DNA from: Defluviitaleaceae bacterium
GTDB lineage: Bacteria; Bacillota; Clostridia; Lachnospirales; WQUN01
NCBI GenBank assembly: GCA_009787785.1
Contig: WQSR01000023.1
Location: 1 to 38,985 of the forward strand
Reading direction: 5' to 3'
Length of the DNA stretch: 38,985 nt
Shown: positions 31,629 through 38,985 of the stretch, piece by piece
Layout: the number at the start of each line of letters is the position of its first letter
How positions within the stretch are numbered: the stretch's first letter is position 1
The notes under the pieces: model-generated
The model's input: the letters and a program-made list of their open reading frames with translations, nothing else
What the model was told of the DNA's origin: nothing
The model's database searches: none
Position numbers and translations under genes: made by a program

Positions 31629-31799
31629 TCGGGGGCGTTGCCCCCGAACCCCCACTTCTTTTTTGAAAAAAAGAAGCAAAAAACTTTATCATAGAACATA
31701 GAACACGAAATCGTCGCGAGGCGACGATTTCACCGAAGGTTTTGTCCCGCTTTTTCATTCGCATAATCGCTTCGCGATTTTGCTTAAAAGAAAAGCGGG
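31629..31799. repeat. multi-hairpin intergenic element, probable dispersed repeat
   Basis: The 337-nt gap between the amidase and coiled-coil genes contains four stems: CGGGGGC/GCCCCCG (31630-31646), an A/T stem CTTCTTTTTT with AAAAAAAGAAG (31655-31676), a perfect 11-bp stem GAAATCGTCGC/GCGACGATTTC (31707-31731), and CCCGCTTTT/AAAAGCGGG (31746-31799) enclosing AATCGC/GCGATT. No coding frame is convincing. The layout resembles dispersed intergenic repeats of some Clostridia (recollection only). Confidence 0.5.
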
Positions 31800-31858
31800 G
31801 TGGGGTTCACGTGTAGAGCAGAGTAAACAGTAGGATTGGAAAAAAGGGAGGAAAGTTC

Positions 31859-32200
31859 ATGAACAACGAAGACAAAATTATAAAGCTACTGGAAAGCCGC
31901 TTTGACGTATTGGAAAATCGACTTGACGTAATTGAAAACCGGCTTGGCGCATTGGAAGGTCGTTTTGACGCATTGGAAAACCGGCTTGATGTATTAGGAA
32001 ACCGACTTGACGCAGTTGAAAGCCGGCTTGGTACCCTTGAGGGTCATGTTGCGAGGTTGACCGCCGGCCAAGCCAAGTTGGTTGCCGATGTGCACAATAT
32101 CAAGCATAGCGTTGAGGATTTATATAATCATTTCAAATATGCCTTTGAGGATATCCACATGCTGGATAAGCGTACACAGTCCCTGCGAGTGGCACAGTAA
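31859..32200 (+). CDS. coiled-coil protein with 21-nt heptad repeats
   Basis: A 113-residue hydrophilic protein. Residues about 12-65 are nine near-identical heptads of the form L-E-N-R-L-D-V, with Leu/Val/Ile and Phe at core positions; the DNA repeats every 21 nt. The C-terminal 45 residues (LTAGQAKLVADVHNIKHSVEDLYNHF) continue as a helix. No membrane segment or enzyme motif is present. It should form a parallel coiled coil. Similar small proteins are often called hypothetical or phage-tail/SMC-like, without functional data. GGGAGGA lies 8 nt upstream of ATG. The gene sits behind the structured intergenic element and may be controlled by it. Confidence 0.75.
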   Translation: MNNEDKIIKLLESRFDVLENRLDVIENRLGALEGRFDALENRLDVLGNRLDAVESRLGTLEGHVARLTAGQAKLVADVHNIKHSVEDLYNHFKYAFEDIHMLDKRTQSLRVAQ

Positions 32201-32239
32201 AGACAAGTCCACAAAGTAGATTTCAGAGTGGAGACAAAG

Positions 32240-32280
32240 TATAGCCGAATAAAACAGAAACGGGCGCACCCTAATGCCCG
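32240..32280 (-). terminator. intrinsic terminator of the secDF-eis unit
   Basis: On the - strand CGGGC (32280-32276) and GCCCG (32265-32261) form the stem, followed by TTTCTGTTTTATT. It lies 11 nt after the eis-like stop. The shared motif TATAGCCGAATAAA (32240-32253, + strand) forms its tail. Confidence 0.65.
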
Positions 32281-32290
32281 GGGCGTAGTA

Positions 32291-33508
32291 TTAGAACCGT
32301 TCTAATATGTATAAATCCTTCTTCGGGAACAGCGCGGACAATACGTGCAGGTTCCCGTTTATTTTTGTGTCTGTGCGGTAGTGGGCTTCGCGGGGGTGGA
32401 TGTACCCCGTGACGAGCTGTGCCAAGGTGGTTATGGGGGTTTCCAGGTCGGCGTCTGCATGGAAGCCTTCCTTTTTATGTGCCGTCAGAATATCGTTTTC
32501 CCATTCCAGGGTGTAGTGGCCGCTGTTTTCCGGCTGGAAATCGTCGGTGACATGGATACGCGCCCGCCCGCTTCCCGCCGGGGCGGGGAGCATGGCCAGC
32601 ACCGCATTTACATCCACGATACGGTTCATGCCCGTGGCCCTGATGGCCCATTCCACGGCGTAGGGGTCGGGCAAAATGGCCTGGAGGTTCACCCCCTGGG
32701 GGATGTTCCAGTTCACGGCACGGTATTCCGGGCTCATTTTGCCAAAGAAGCCGAAAATGGCGTGCAAGCCCTGGGGGGAGGCCCAGCACAGCTCCCGCAC
32801 CTTGATGACATTGTCACTGCTGTGGCTACGCACCCCGGTTTCGTACAGGACATAGGCGTCGGGGTTGCCGGCGGGGTCGCGATTTAGATAGGTGAATTGC
32901 AATTTCAAATAGGGGTCGCGGTTGAGGAGTCGCGCCCAGTCCCGGGCGTTGCGTACCGCGCAGAGGTTGCGGTGGCGGGTGAAGGCTTCGTAGATTTGCG
33001 CGAAGGGCGTGAAATCTTCCTCCGGCGCGTGGGGGGCAATATTTGCGGGATAGGGAAAGGACGAAAATTCCCCGATGGGTATCGTGGCCTGGCGGTAATC
33101 GTAGCACAGCGCGTAGCCGAATTTTTCGTAATAAGCAAAGGAGAAGGGATATAGGAAGGAATACACTTGCCCGGCTTCGCGCATGGCGTCGAAAACGGGC
33201 CCCATGAGCTTGCGCACCAAGCCCCGCCCCCGGGCTTCGGGCAAGGTAGCCACACCGCCGATGCCGCCCATTTTCACTTCGTGGCCGTTCATGCGGAGGG
33301 TGTAGGGGTTGATGGTGAGTGCCGAAAGCAGTTTCCCTTTTTCAAAGGCCCCCCAAACGGGGAAGGTGGGGTCGTCGCTTTCCTCGCTTTTGGTGGGGTC
33401 GGCCAGGGCGGCGCGGACATCCCACCGCCGCCCGGTTAGGAAAACACTGAGGCACAGCGCGGAATAGTGAATCCGCTCCGATGGTGAAATTTCGCGGACT
33501 TCTATCAT
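32291..33508 (-). CDS. Eis-like GNAT N-acetyltransferase with sterol-carrier-like C-terminal domain
   Basis: A 405-residue protein of the Eis family architecture. The N-terminal GNAT domain has the acetyl-CoA loop LPEARGRGLVRKLM and PFSFAYYEKFGY, typical of Eis. A second degenerate GNAT fold occupies the middle, and an SCP2-like domain lies at the C terminus (about 300-395; ...SGRARIHVTDDFQPENSGHYTLEWEN). Relatives acetylate aminoglycosides or protein and polyamine amines; the natural substrate here is unknown. Start ATG overlaps the secDF stop as ATGA, so it is translationally coupled to the Sec export component, an association without an obvious functional reason. Confidence 0.88.
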   Translation of the reverse strand: MIEVREISPSERIHYSALCLSVFLTGRRWDVRAALADPTKSEESDDPTFPVWGAFEKGKLLSALTINPYTLRMNGHEVKMGGIGGVATLPEARGRGLVRKLMGPVFDAMREAGQVYSFLYPFSFAYYEKFGYALCYDYRQATIPIGEFSSFPYPANIAPHAPEEDFTPFAQIYEAFTRHRNLCAVRNARDWARLLNRDPYLKLQFTYLNRDPAGNPDAYVLYETGVRSHSSDNVIKVRELCWASPQGLHAIFGFFGKMSPEYRAVNWNIPQGVNLQAILPDPYAVEWAIRATGMNRIVDVNAVLAMLPAPAGSGRARIHVTDDFQPENSGHYTLEWENDILTAHKKEGFHADADLETPITTLAQLVTGYIHPREAHYRTDTKINGNLHVLSALFPKKDLYILERF

Positions 33509-35682
33509 GATTTACCCCGTTTCATTAGGAACCAGGTGGAGCCGGAAAGCAGTACCGAGGAATACGCGCCGAAGAGCAGGCCCACGATGATGGGCAAGGT
33601 AAAATCCCGGATGGTGGCCACGCCGATAATATATAGCATACCCACCGCCAGGAAGGTCGAAACCGTGGAGAATAGGGTGCGCCGCAGGGTTTGGGTCACG
33701 CTGGTGTTAATCAGCAATGCCGTGCCCGCCTTGGGCATACGGCTCCGGTTTTCCCGTATGCGGTCAAAGACGATAATGGTGGCGTTGATGGAATAGCCCA
33801 AAGTGGTGAGCATGACGGCGATGAAGGCATAGTTCAGGGGAATACGCAAGATGGCGTAGACGCACAGCACCACCAAGGCATCATGAAGCTGGGCCAGCAC
33901 CGCGCTGCCCCCCTTGCGCACATCCCGGAAACGGATGGAAATATACACCAGCATGGCCAGAGACGCCACGCCGATGGCCAGCAAAGCGGAGCGTTGCATG
34001 GCCGCGCTTACCGCCGCGCTTACGTCGGAGTAGGAGAAGGCGTCCGCGTGCAGGGCATACCGGTCAGACATGGCGTAAATAATGCCAAGGCGCACCTCCG
34101 GCGTGGTTTGGGGTATGCGAATCATCACCTGGTTGGTGCCCAGGATTTGCTGTACCTGGGGCGCGGTTGCCCCGGTGGCGCGCCGTATAATGTCCTCGAT
34201 TTCGCTGTTTTCGAAGGAGCCGACGCCTTCCATGTCGATGATAAACTGGGTGCCCCCGGCAAATTCCACATCCAGGTTAAACCAGCCGTTGCCCCGCACG
34301 GAATGGATGAGCATGAAGGCCAGCCCCACCGCCAGCACCGCCGCCGAAAAGGCAAAGTATACCTTCCTGCGCTCCACGATTTTGATGGGCTCGGGGGGGT
34401 TCTCCGGGTCGTCCTTTTGGCCAAAAAGGGAGAAGGCCCGGCCTTTGAAATGCTTGGCTTTTATCACGCCCAAATTCATCAGGCATACGGTGAGCACCCG
34501 CGTCACCAGCAAGCAGGTGAACATGGACACCAGTATCCCGATAATCAAAATCTGGGCGAAGCCCATGATGGGCCCCGTCCCCAGCCAGAATAGCACCACC
34601 CCGGCAATCAAGGTCGTCACATTGCTGTCGATGACGGCGGGCAATGCCCGGCGGTACCCCACCCGCACGGCGGCGCGAAGGGTCTTCCCCGCGCTTACCT
34701 CCTCCCGGATACGCTCGAAGATGACCACGTTGGCGTCCACCGCCATCCCTATGGAAAGGATAATCCCCGCGATGGCCGGGAGGGACAGGGTAATGGTAAA
34801 GGCACTGAGCACCAGCAACACCAAAAATACATAGACAATCAAGGCCCAGTCCGCGCATATCCCCATACTGCGGTACACCACCGCCATAAAAATCAGCACC
34901 AAGGCCAGCCCGATTATCCCGGCGAGAATCCCGCTTTCCAGGGCACCCTCCCCCAGCCGCGCTCCGATATAGTTCATGCTAATAACATCCAAACGAAAGG
35001 GCAACGCGCCCTGCTGGATAAACTGGGCCAGTTCCCGGGCACTTTCGCGGGTGAAATGGCCGGTGATATGGCCGCCCCCCCCCGTGATAACATGATGCAC
35101 CATGGGCTCGCTTTTGATTTCCCCGTCCAGTGCAATGATAATGGGCCGCCCGATGTTGGCCCGGGTGGCTTCTTCAAAGCGTATCGCGCCGTAGGGTGTG
35201 AGGGTAAATTCCACCACATATTCCATGCCGCCGCCGGGGCGTTGGTGGGTGCCCACATTGGCGCGGGATACCTCCGCGCCGTCCAACAGCACATTACCGT
35301 GTATATCTTCAAAAGTAAGCAAGGCCGTGCGGCCAATGGCGGCCACGGCGGCTTCCGCGTCCTCTACCCCCGGAATTTCCACCCGAATCTGGCGGTTGCC
35401 CTCCAACGTGGCGGTGGCCTCCATATATCCCCGGGAATCCAGCCGGTTGCGCAACAAATTCAGCGCGGTGTTCATCTCCTCCGACCCGGGGAAAATCTCG
35501 TCCGCTTCATATACAATGCTTACCCCGCCGCGCAAGTCCAGCCCCTGCCGTATATTGCCCACGCCGGCGAAGCTGAAGTACCCTTCCTCCCGCTCCAGGG
35601 TAATGCCAAAGATGGCCAGCAACCCCAGCCCCACCGTTGCCGAAAATATCAAAAATAAAATTAACGCGCTCTTGCCCTTCAT
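33505..35682 (-). CDS. secDF: fused protein translocase subunit SecDF
   Basis: A 725-residue, twelve-helix membrane protein joining SecD and SecF, which uses the proton gradient to pull proteins through SecYEG. SecD half: first membrane helix at the N terminus, KQGLDLRGGVSIVYEAD (here RQGLDLRGG), a periplasmic P1 region with FTLTPYGAIRFEEAT, and membrane motif IGMAVDANVVIFERIREE. SecF half (from about 470): FNLDVEFAGGTQFIIDM and the matching YSINATIIVFDRIRENR. ATG 35682 follows GAAGGA; an upstream in-frame start at 35751 lacks support. The fused form is common in Firmicutes. Followed directly by the eis-like gene. Confidence 0.95.
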   Translation of the reverse strand: MKGKSALILFLIFSATVGLGLLAIFGITLEREEGYFSFAGVGNIRQGLDLRGGVSIVYEADEIFPGSEEMNTALNLLRNRLDSRGYMEATATLEGNRQIRVEIPGVEDAEAAVAAIGRTALLTFEDIHGNVLLDGAEVSRANVGTHQRPGGGMEYVVEFTLTPYGAIRFEEATRANIGRPIIIALDGEIKSEPMVHHVITGGGGHITGHFTRESARELAQFIQQGALPFRLDVISMNYIGARLGEGALESGILAGIIGLALVLIFMAVVYRSMGICADWALIVYVFLVLLVLSAFTITLSLPAIAGIILSIGMAVDANVVIFERIREEVSAGKTLRAAVRVGYRRALPAVIDSNVTTLIAGVVLFWLGTGPIMGFAQILIIGILVSMFTCLLVTRVLTVCLMNLGVIKAKHFKGRAFSLFGQKDDPENPPEPIKIVERRKVYFAFSAAVLAVGLAFMLIHSVRGNGWFNLDVEFAGGTQFIIDMEGVGSFENSEIEDIIRRATGATAPQVQQILGTNQVMIRIPQTTPEVRLGIIYAMSDRYALHADAFSYSDVSAAVSAAMQRSALLAIGVASLAMLVYISIRFRDVRKGGSAVLAQLHDALVVLCVYAILRIPLNYAFIAVMLTTLGYSINATIIVFDRIRENRSRMPKAGTALLINTSVTQTLRRTLFSTVSTFLAVGMLYIIGVATIRDFTLPIIVGLLFGAYSSVLLSGSTWFLMKRGKS

Positions 35683-35857
35683 ATTCTTCCTTCTTCCTTG
35701 GCTCAAAATTTTTGCAAACGCTATTGTACCTCTTTCCGCTATTTTCCACAATCAAGGGGGCAGGGAAAGAAGGGGGTAGGGAAAGGACAAGCCTTTAAAA
35801 GTATGTTAAGCTTTGAAAGGTGAGCAGTAGAAAAATCTAATTGATGGAGGTTTTGAT

Positions 35858-36460
35858 ATGGATTCAAGTAAAAAAATAGCGTTCTTAGTTTATCCGATGT
35901 TCTGTAATTACGAAGTTTCACTCGCATTGTCGTCTTTAGAAATGGAAGGAAGAGAAATTGTTGTCTTCGCCAAGAACAAAAATCCTGTGCGATGCGAAGA
36001 AGGCTTGAATATTTTGCCCGACAAGTCTTTGGATGAGTTTGTGATTGATGAATATGATTGCATTTTATTATCGGGTATAGGCGGCGACCCAACGGCTGTT
36101 ATTTTTGATGATGATTACAAAGCATTTCTGCAACAATTCATTGGCAGGGATGATATTTTAATTGCAAGCAACTCTATTTCCCCTGCATTATTAGCACGAG
36201 CGGGGTTATTGAAAGATAAAAAATTCTGTGTCGGAATGTACGAAGAAGCAAGAACACAGCTTAACTTTTTTGATTATAAAAATTTGCAAAGGGCACCTAT
36301 TGTTATTGACGGAAACGTAATTACAGCTATGGGCATGGCTTTTAGAGAGTTTGCAATAGCGATAACACGCAAACTCGGTTACGATTGTGAAGACGGGAGT
36401 TGGGGCGAAATAAAATATCCAATCAACCCGGAGGATTATATTTTTAACGCAAGCCAATAA
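35858..36460 (+). CDS. DJ-1/PfpI superfamily protein lacking the nucleophilic cysteine
   Basis: A 200-residue protein with the DJ-1/PfpI flavodoxin-like layout: N-terminal KIAFLVYPMFCNYEVSLALSSLE, YDCILLSGIGGDP, the elbow region ILIASNSISPALLARAGLL, then the C-terminal ITAMGMAFREFAIAI. In active members the elbow reads AICxxP; here it is SNSISP, so Ser replaces the Cys. The result may be a binding protein or a different chemistry. The gene has GGAGG upstream of ATG and is clearly more AT-rich than secDF and spo0A on either side, suggesting acquisition. No operon partner. The family ranges from glyoxalases to transcription co-regulators, so no specific function is offered. Confidence 0.8.
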   Translation: MDSSKKIAFLVYPMFCNYEVSLALSSLEMEGREIVVFAKNKNPVRCEEGLNILPDKSLDEFVIDEYDCILLSGIGGDPTAVIFDDDYKAFLQQFIGRDDILIASNSISPALLARAGLLKDKKFCVGMYEEARTQLNFFDYKNLQRAPIVIDGNVITAMGMAFREFAIAITRKLGYDCEDGSWGEIKYPINPEDYIFNASQ

Positions 36461-36573
36461 GTTTAGCTCTATATTGTACATTCACTCTTTGCACAATTTT
36501 TCCCTTGTATTAAATCCGCTTGTGCAAATTGCGGGTGTTTATGAGAAGTGAAGTTACTTTGTCACGTGGATTG

Positions 36574-36788
36574 CGTCTTTTTTGGCTCGTGGGAGGGGGC
36601 GGGTGACTGGGCAAGCGCGTCTAAGCGAAATAGGTGATGGGCGGTGCCCAGGCGGCTTATGTACTCGGCGTTGAGGCTTCGGAGAAGACCAACGCGAGTA
36701 CTTGCCGCATGGGTGCCGTCCATTGCCTATTTCGTTTGAACGCGCTTGCCCAGTCACCCGCCCCCTCCCACGGGAGGCGAAAAAGACG
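36574..36788 (+). ncRNA. 215-nt near-perfect hairpin, candidate structured RNA upstream of spo0A
   Basis: The 489-nt gap between the DJ-1-like gene and spo0A holds no convincing gene but contains one long stem-loop. Arms 36589-36620 and 36740-36771 are perfectly complementary over 32 bp. Pairing continues inward to 36656/36704, so that 66 of 68 positions pair, seven as G-U on the + strand with only one C-A and one G-A mismatch. Two more stems (36662-36666/36696-36700; 36668-36673/36690-36695) and a GCTTC/GAAG tip close it, and CGTCTTTTT/AAAAAGACG pairs at the base. On the - strand the seven wobbles would be A-C mismatches, so the + strand is the folded one. A DNA fold-back element is the alternative. 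Confidence 0.6.
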
Positions 36789-36845
36789 AGAACGACGAGT
36801 ACAGAGAGAAAAATAAATTTTCTGGCATAAAATACCAAAATGGTG

Positions 36846-36874
36846 TTGCAATGGAAAATGTTTCCTGCTATACT
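36846..36874 (+). promoter_or_regulatory. predicted promoter of spo0A
   Basis: TTGCAA (36846-36851), 17-nt spacer, TATACT (36869-36874), 75 nt before the start codon. A dyad GGAAA-ATG-TTTCC (36853-36865) fills the spacer and may be an operator. No clear 0A box was found. Confidence 0.6.
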
Positions 36875-36949
36875 GTCAATAATTGGTAAACAATGCCAAA
36901 GCAAATCGCCGCGGGCGAAGGCAGCGGGCCAAATCAAAGGAGGATACAA

Positions 36950-37738
36950 ATGGAAAAGAAAATCAGCGTACTCATGGCGGACGACAACAAGGAATTTTGC
37001 GATGCGATTATCAACTATCTGGGCAAGCAGAGCGACATCGACGTGGTGGGCGTGGCCTACGACGGGATGGACGCCTACGAAAAAATCCAATCGCTAAAGC
37101 CAGACATCGCCATCATCGACGGCGTGATGCCCAAACTGGACGGGCTGGGCGTGCTGGAAAAGCTGAACCTCTCTGCCGAGCAGCCGGGCTACGCGCCAAT
37201 TTGCATTATTTTGTCGGCCATTACCCAGGATAAAATCACCCAGAAAGCAATCGAACTCGGGGCTGAGTACTACATAGCCAAGCCCTTCGACCTCGATTCT
37301 CTGGTGACGCGCATTCGCCAGCTCAAAAGCCAATTAAAAAATCCCCTCAAGGGGGTGGACGCCCGGAGCCTGAAGAACCGCGCCGTCAATCTGGAAACCA
37401 AGGTGACGGGCATTCTCCATGAAATTGGCGTGCCCGCCCATATCCGGGGCTATCATTACATGCGCGAGGCCATTATGATGGCGGTGGACGACATCGACGT
37501 GCTGAATTATATCACCAAGGAGCTGTACCCCACCATTGCCAAGAAATGCAACACCACCCCCAGCCGGGTGGAGCGGGCCATCCGCCACGCCATCGAAGTG
37601 GCCTGGAGCCGGGGAAAAGTGGATGTAATTGACAGCCTGTTCGGCTATACCATCAGCAACCACAAAGGCAAACCCACCAACAGCGAGTTTATCGCGCTGA
37701 TAGCGGACAGGCTCAGGCTGGAGCAGAAAGCGAGCTAG
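36950..37738 (+). CDS. spo0A: sporulation master regulator Spo0A
   Basis: A 262-residue response regulator. Receiver domain (1-125): acidic pair D11/D12, phospho-acceptor D57 ([16 protein letters not shown]), Ser/Thr in IILSAIT and Lys in YYIAKPFD. The C-terminal Spo0A effector domain (about 155-260) has [24 protein letters not shown], then [17 protein letters not shown], the recognition-helix signature that binds 0A boxes, and ends [14 protein letters not shown] 36950 follows AAAGGAGG. In Clostridia Spo0A is phosphorylated directly by orphan histidine kinases; the hydrogenase-like kinase at 1972 is one possible donor (speculation). The upstream gene is not spoIVB as in Bacillus. Stop overlaps the convergent rsgA stop by 4 nt. 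Confidence 0.96.
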   Translation: MEKKISVLMADDNKEFCDAIINYLGKQSDIDVVGVAYDGMDAYEKIQSLKPDIAIIDGVMPKLDGLGVLEKLNLSAEQPGYAPICIILSAITQDKITQKAIELGAEYYIAKPFDLDSLVTRIRQLKSQLKNPLKGVDARSLKNRAVNLETKVTGILHEIGVPAHIRGYHYMREAIMMAVDDIDVLNYITKELYPTIAKKCNTTPSRVERAIRHAIEVAWSRGKVDVIDSLFGYTISNHKGKPTNSEFIALIADRLRLEQKAS

Positions 37739-38628
37739 AGCAATTTTATATAGCTTTCATATCGGGCGGGGTGGATGGTTTCCCCCAGATGTGCCTTCAC
37801 TGCGCAGTCCTCCGCTTTGTCGTGGGCGGCGTGAAGGCAGTCGTTGAAGCGGCATTGCCCGATGTAGGGTGCAAATTCCTTAAAATACGAGGCCATTTCC
37901 CGTGGGGGGATGGCCTCGGTTTCTAATGAGGAGAAGCCGGGGGTGTCCACCACGTAGCCCGCCTGGGGCGTGTCCCCCAGGGGTAGGATTTCTGCGGCGC
38001 GGGTGGTGTGCTTGCCGCGTTTGAGCTTACTGCTGATTTCCCCCACCTCCTGGCGGGCGTGGGGGAGGAGCGCGTTGATTAAACTGGATTTGCCCACCCC
38101 GGAGGGCCCGGCCAAAACCGTAAGCTTACCGGCCATGGCCTCCCGCACAGCATTCAGCCCCGACGCTTCCTTTGCCGAAGCGTAAATAATGTCATACCCC
38201 GCCATCCGGTACGGCAAAAAACCCGCTTCAAGGGCGGGTTTCATCAAGTCGCATTTGTTCACACATATCACCGCGTCAATGCCTGCGTGCGCCGCAAGTA
38301 CAAGGAAGCGGTCCAGCAGACCGGGATTGAAGGCGGGCTGTGCGGCGGAAACGGTGATGAGCACCTGGTCGATATTGGCCGCCGCCGGGCGTATCAGCGC
38401 GTTTTTGCGCGGTTGTATCGCGGTTATCGTCCCCGTATTCTCGGCCTCGTTTTCGATTAGGATTTCTGCCTTGTCCCCCACGAGGGGGGTGACGGGCCGC
38501 GCCGAGCGGGTTTTTTTATTGCGGAAAACGCCCCGCGCCGTACAGGCATAGGTGCCTTCTTGGGTCAAAACCGCGTACAGACCGCCAACGCCCTTGGTAA
38601 TCAGCCCGGTTTTATCCGCCTTAGTCAT
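37735..38628 (-). CDS. rsgA: ribosome small-subunit-dependent GTPase A
   Basis: A 297-residue circularly permuted GTPase in late 30S assembly. An N-terminal OB-like domain is followed by G4 (VNKCDLM), then G1 ([13 protein letters not shown]), a G2-like region ([10 protein letters not shown]), G3 (DTPGF), and a C-terminal zinc finger with ligands in [17 protein letters not shown]. The permuted motif order G4-G1-G3 is diagnostic. Start overlaps the upstream partial gene by 8 nt. In Firmicutes the gene upstream is usually the PASTA kinase prkC, and the partial protein upstream here has a Pro/Glu-rich linker compatible with an extracytoplasmic tail. Confidence 0.96.
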   Translation of the reverse strand: MTKADKTGLITKGVGGLYAVLTQEGTYACTARGVFRNKKTRSARPVTPLVGDKAEILIENEAENTGTITAIQPRKNALIRPAAANIDQVLITVSAAQPAFNPGLLDRFLVLAAHAGIDAVICVNKCDLMKPALEAGFLPYRMAGYDIIYASAKEASGLNAVREAMAGKLTVLAGPSGVGKSSLINALLPHARQEVGEISSKLKRGKHTTRAAEILPLGDTPQAGYVVDTPGFSSLETEAIPPREMASYFKEFAPYIGQCRFNDCLHAAHDKAEDCAVKAHLGETIHPARYESYIKLL

Positions 38629-38985
38629 TCAACGTAAATACCTGCTCTGCCCACCATAGGGGTCTTCCGTCAGGGCCCATGAAATAAATGGTAAACCGCT
38701 CCTCGCCGTCGCCCACCAAGGGCTGTGGCAAATCCAGGTCGCTGATACGCAGGTTCCGTGGCAACTGCCACGCGGGGACATCCGGGTCGCGTATCACCAT
38801 GAGAGGGGGCTCGTTGCCGATTTGCAAGGTAATAATCAGATAATGGGGGCCGGGATGGTACTGCAAGATGGCCGGCAAGGGGACGAACAATATGCCCGCA
38901 GGGATTGGCGGGGGTGGCGGGTCATCGGGCTCTTCGCCGGGTTCCTCGCCCGGCTCCTCGCCGTTATCCGGCTCGGGGGTGGGTG
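38621..38985 (-). CDS. C-terminal fragment of a protein with a Pro/Glu linker and beta-rich domain
   Basis: Open from the right edge of the window to TGA 38621, 121 codons visible. It begins with a low-complexity linker of P, E, D and G (EEPGEEPGEEPDDPPPPP), followed by about 90 residues of beta-rich sequence (YLIITLQIGNEPPLMVIRDPD, ERFTIYFMGPDGRPLWW). No known domain was recognised. Position directly upstream of and overlapping rsgA is where prkC stands in many Firmicutes, so this may be the extracellular end of a Ser/Thr kinase whose PASTA repeats are replaced or lie further upstream. That is inference from gene order only. Confidence 0.6.
   Translation of the reverse strand, partial: PTPEPDNGEEPGEEPGEEPDDPPPPPIPAGILFVPLPAILQYHPGPHYLIITLQIGNEPPLMVIRDPDVPAWQLPRNLRISDLDLPQPLVGDGEERFTIYFMGPDGRPLWWAEQVFTLND

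Noticed and set aside
31897..32040. 21-nt tandem repeats as a CRISPR or satellite
   Set aside because: They are in frame, encode coiled-coil heptads, and have no unique spacers.
36554..37090. 178-codon leftward open frame crossing the long hairpin and spo0A start
   Set aside because: It runs antisense into spo0A and through both arms of the inverted repeat, with no start signal.

Overview
The window looks like chromosomal DNA of a moderately high-GC, endospore-forming anaerobe of the class Clostridia (Bacillota). The support is Spo0A, a PdaA-type cortex deacetylase, AGGAGG-type ribosome binding sites, the Firmicutes gene order pyrH-frr-uppS-cdsA-dxr-rseP-ispG, a fused SecDF, Pta/AckA acetate fermentation, a two-subunit Fe-S fumarase and an [FeFe]-hydrogenase-like sensor. 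Genus and family cannot be read from the sequence.

Left part (1-7.4 kb): the 3' end of a LacI-type regulator, tRNA-Arg(CCG) and a Gfo/Idh/MocA oxidoreductase. Next is a three-gene sensory operon: a bacteriohemerythrin; a 1305-residue fusion of two [4Fe-4S] ferredoxin motifs, an H-cluster domain, a further Fe-S motif, two PAS-like regions, histidine kinase, receiver and Hpt; and a stand-alone receiver. A truncated secreted protein converges on the operon.

7.4-14.7 kb: leftward housekeeping operon for UMP kinase, ribosome recycling, undecaprenyl-PP and CDP-diacylglycerol synthesis, two MEP-pathway enzymes and the RseP protease, with divergent holA. 14.7-21.6 kb is accessory: an interrupted RelB-like antitoxin, a P-loop kinase-like gene, a large surface protein with an O-antigen-ligase-like membrane protein, and a serine recombinase with palindromes downstream and a structured, terminator-ended leader upstream.

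21.6-27.4 kb: compact rightward operon pta-ackA-fba-DUF4387-P-loop protein-fumarase alpha-fumarase beta. 27.4-32.2 kb: BrnT/BrnA toxin-antitoxin with a palindromic operator, PdaA, a LysM-anchored 5'-nucleotidase, a peptidoglycan amidase, and a structured intergenic element before a coiled-coil gene. 32.3-35.7 kb: leftward secDF-eis pair. 35.8-39 kb: a DJ-1-like gene, a 215-nt hairpin whose wobble pairs favour the + strand, spo0A, and convergent rsgA with the tail of an upstream gene.

The two best candidates for something undescribed are the hydrogenase-like/histidine-kinase phosphorelay with its hemerythrin partner, and the long hairpin upstream of spo0A. The recombinase leader and the DUF4387/P-loop pair inside the carbon-metabolism operon come next. 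All assignments come from reading sequence and motifs; no database search was run.
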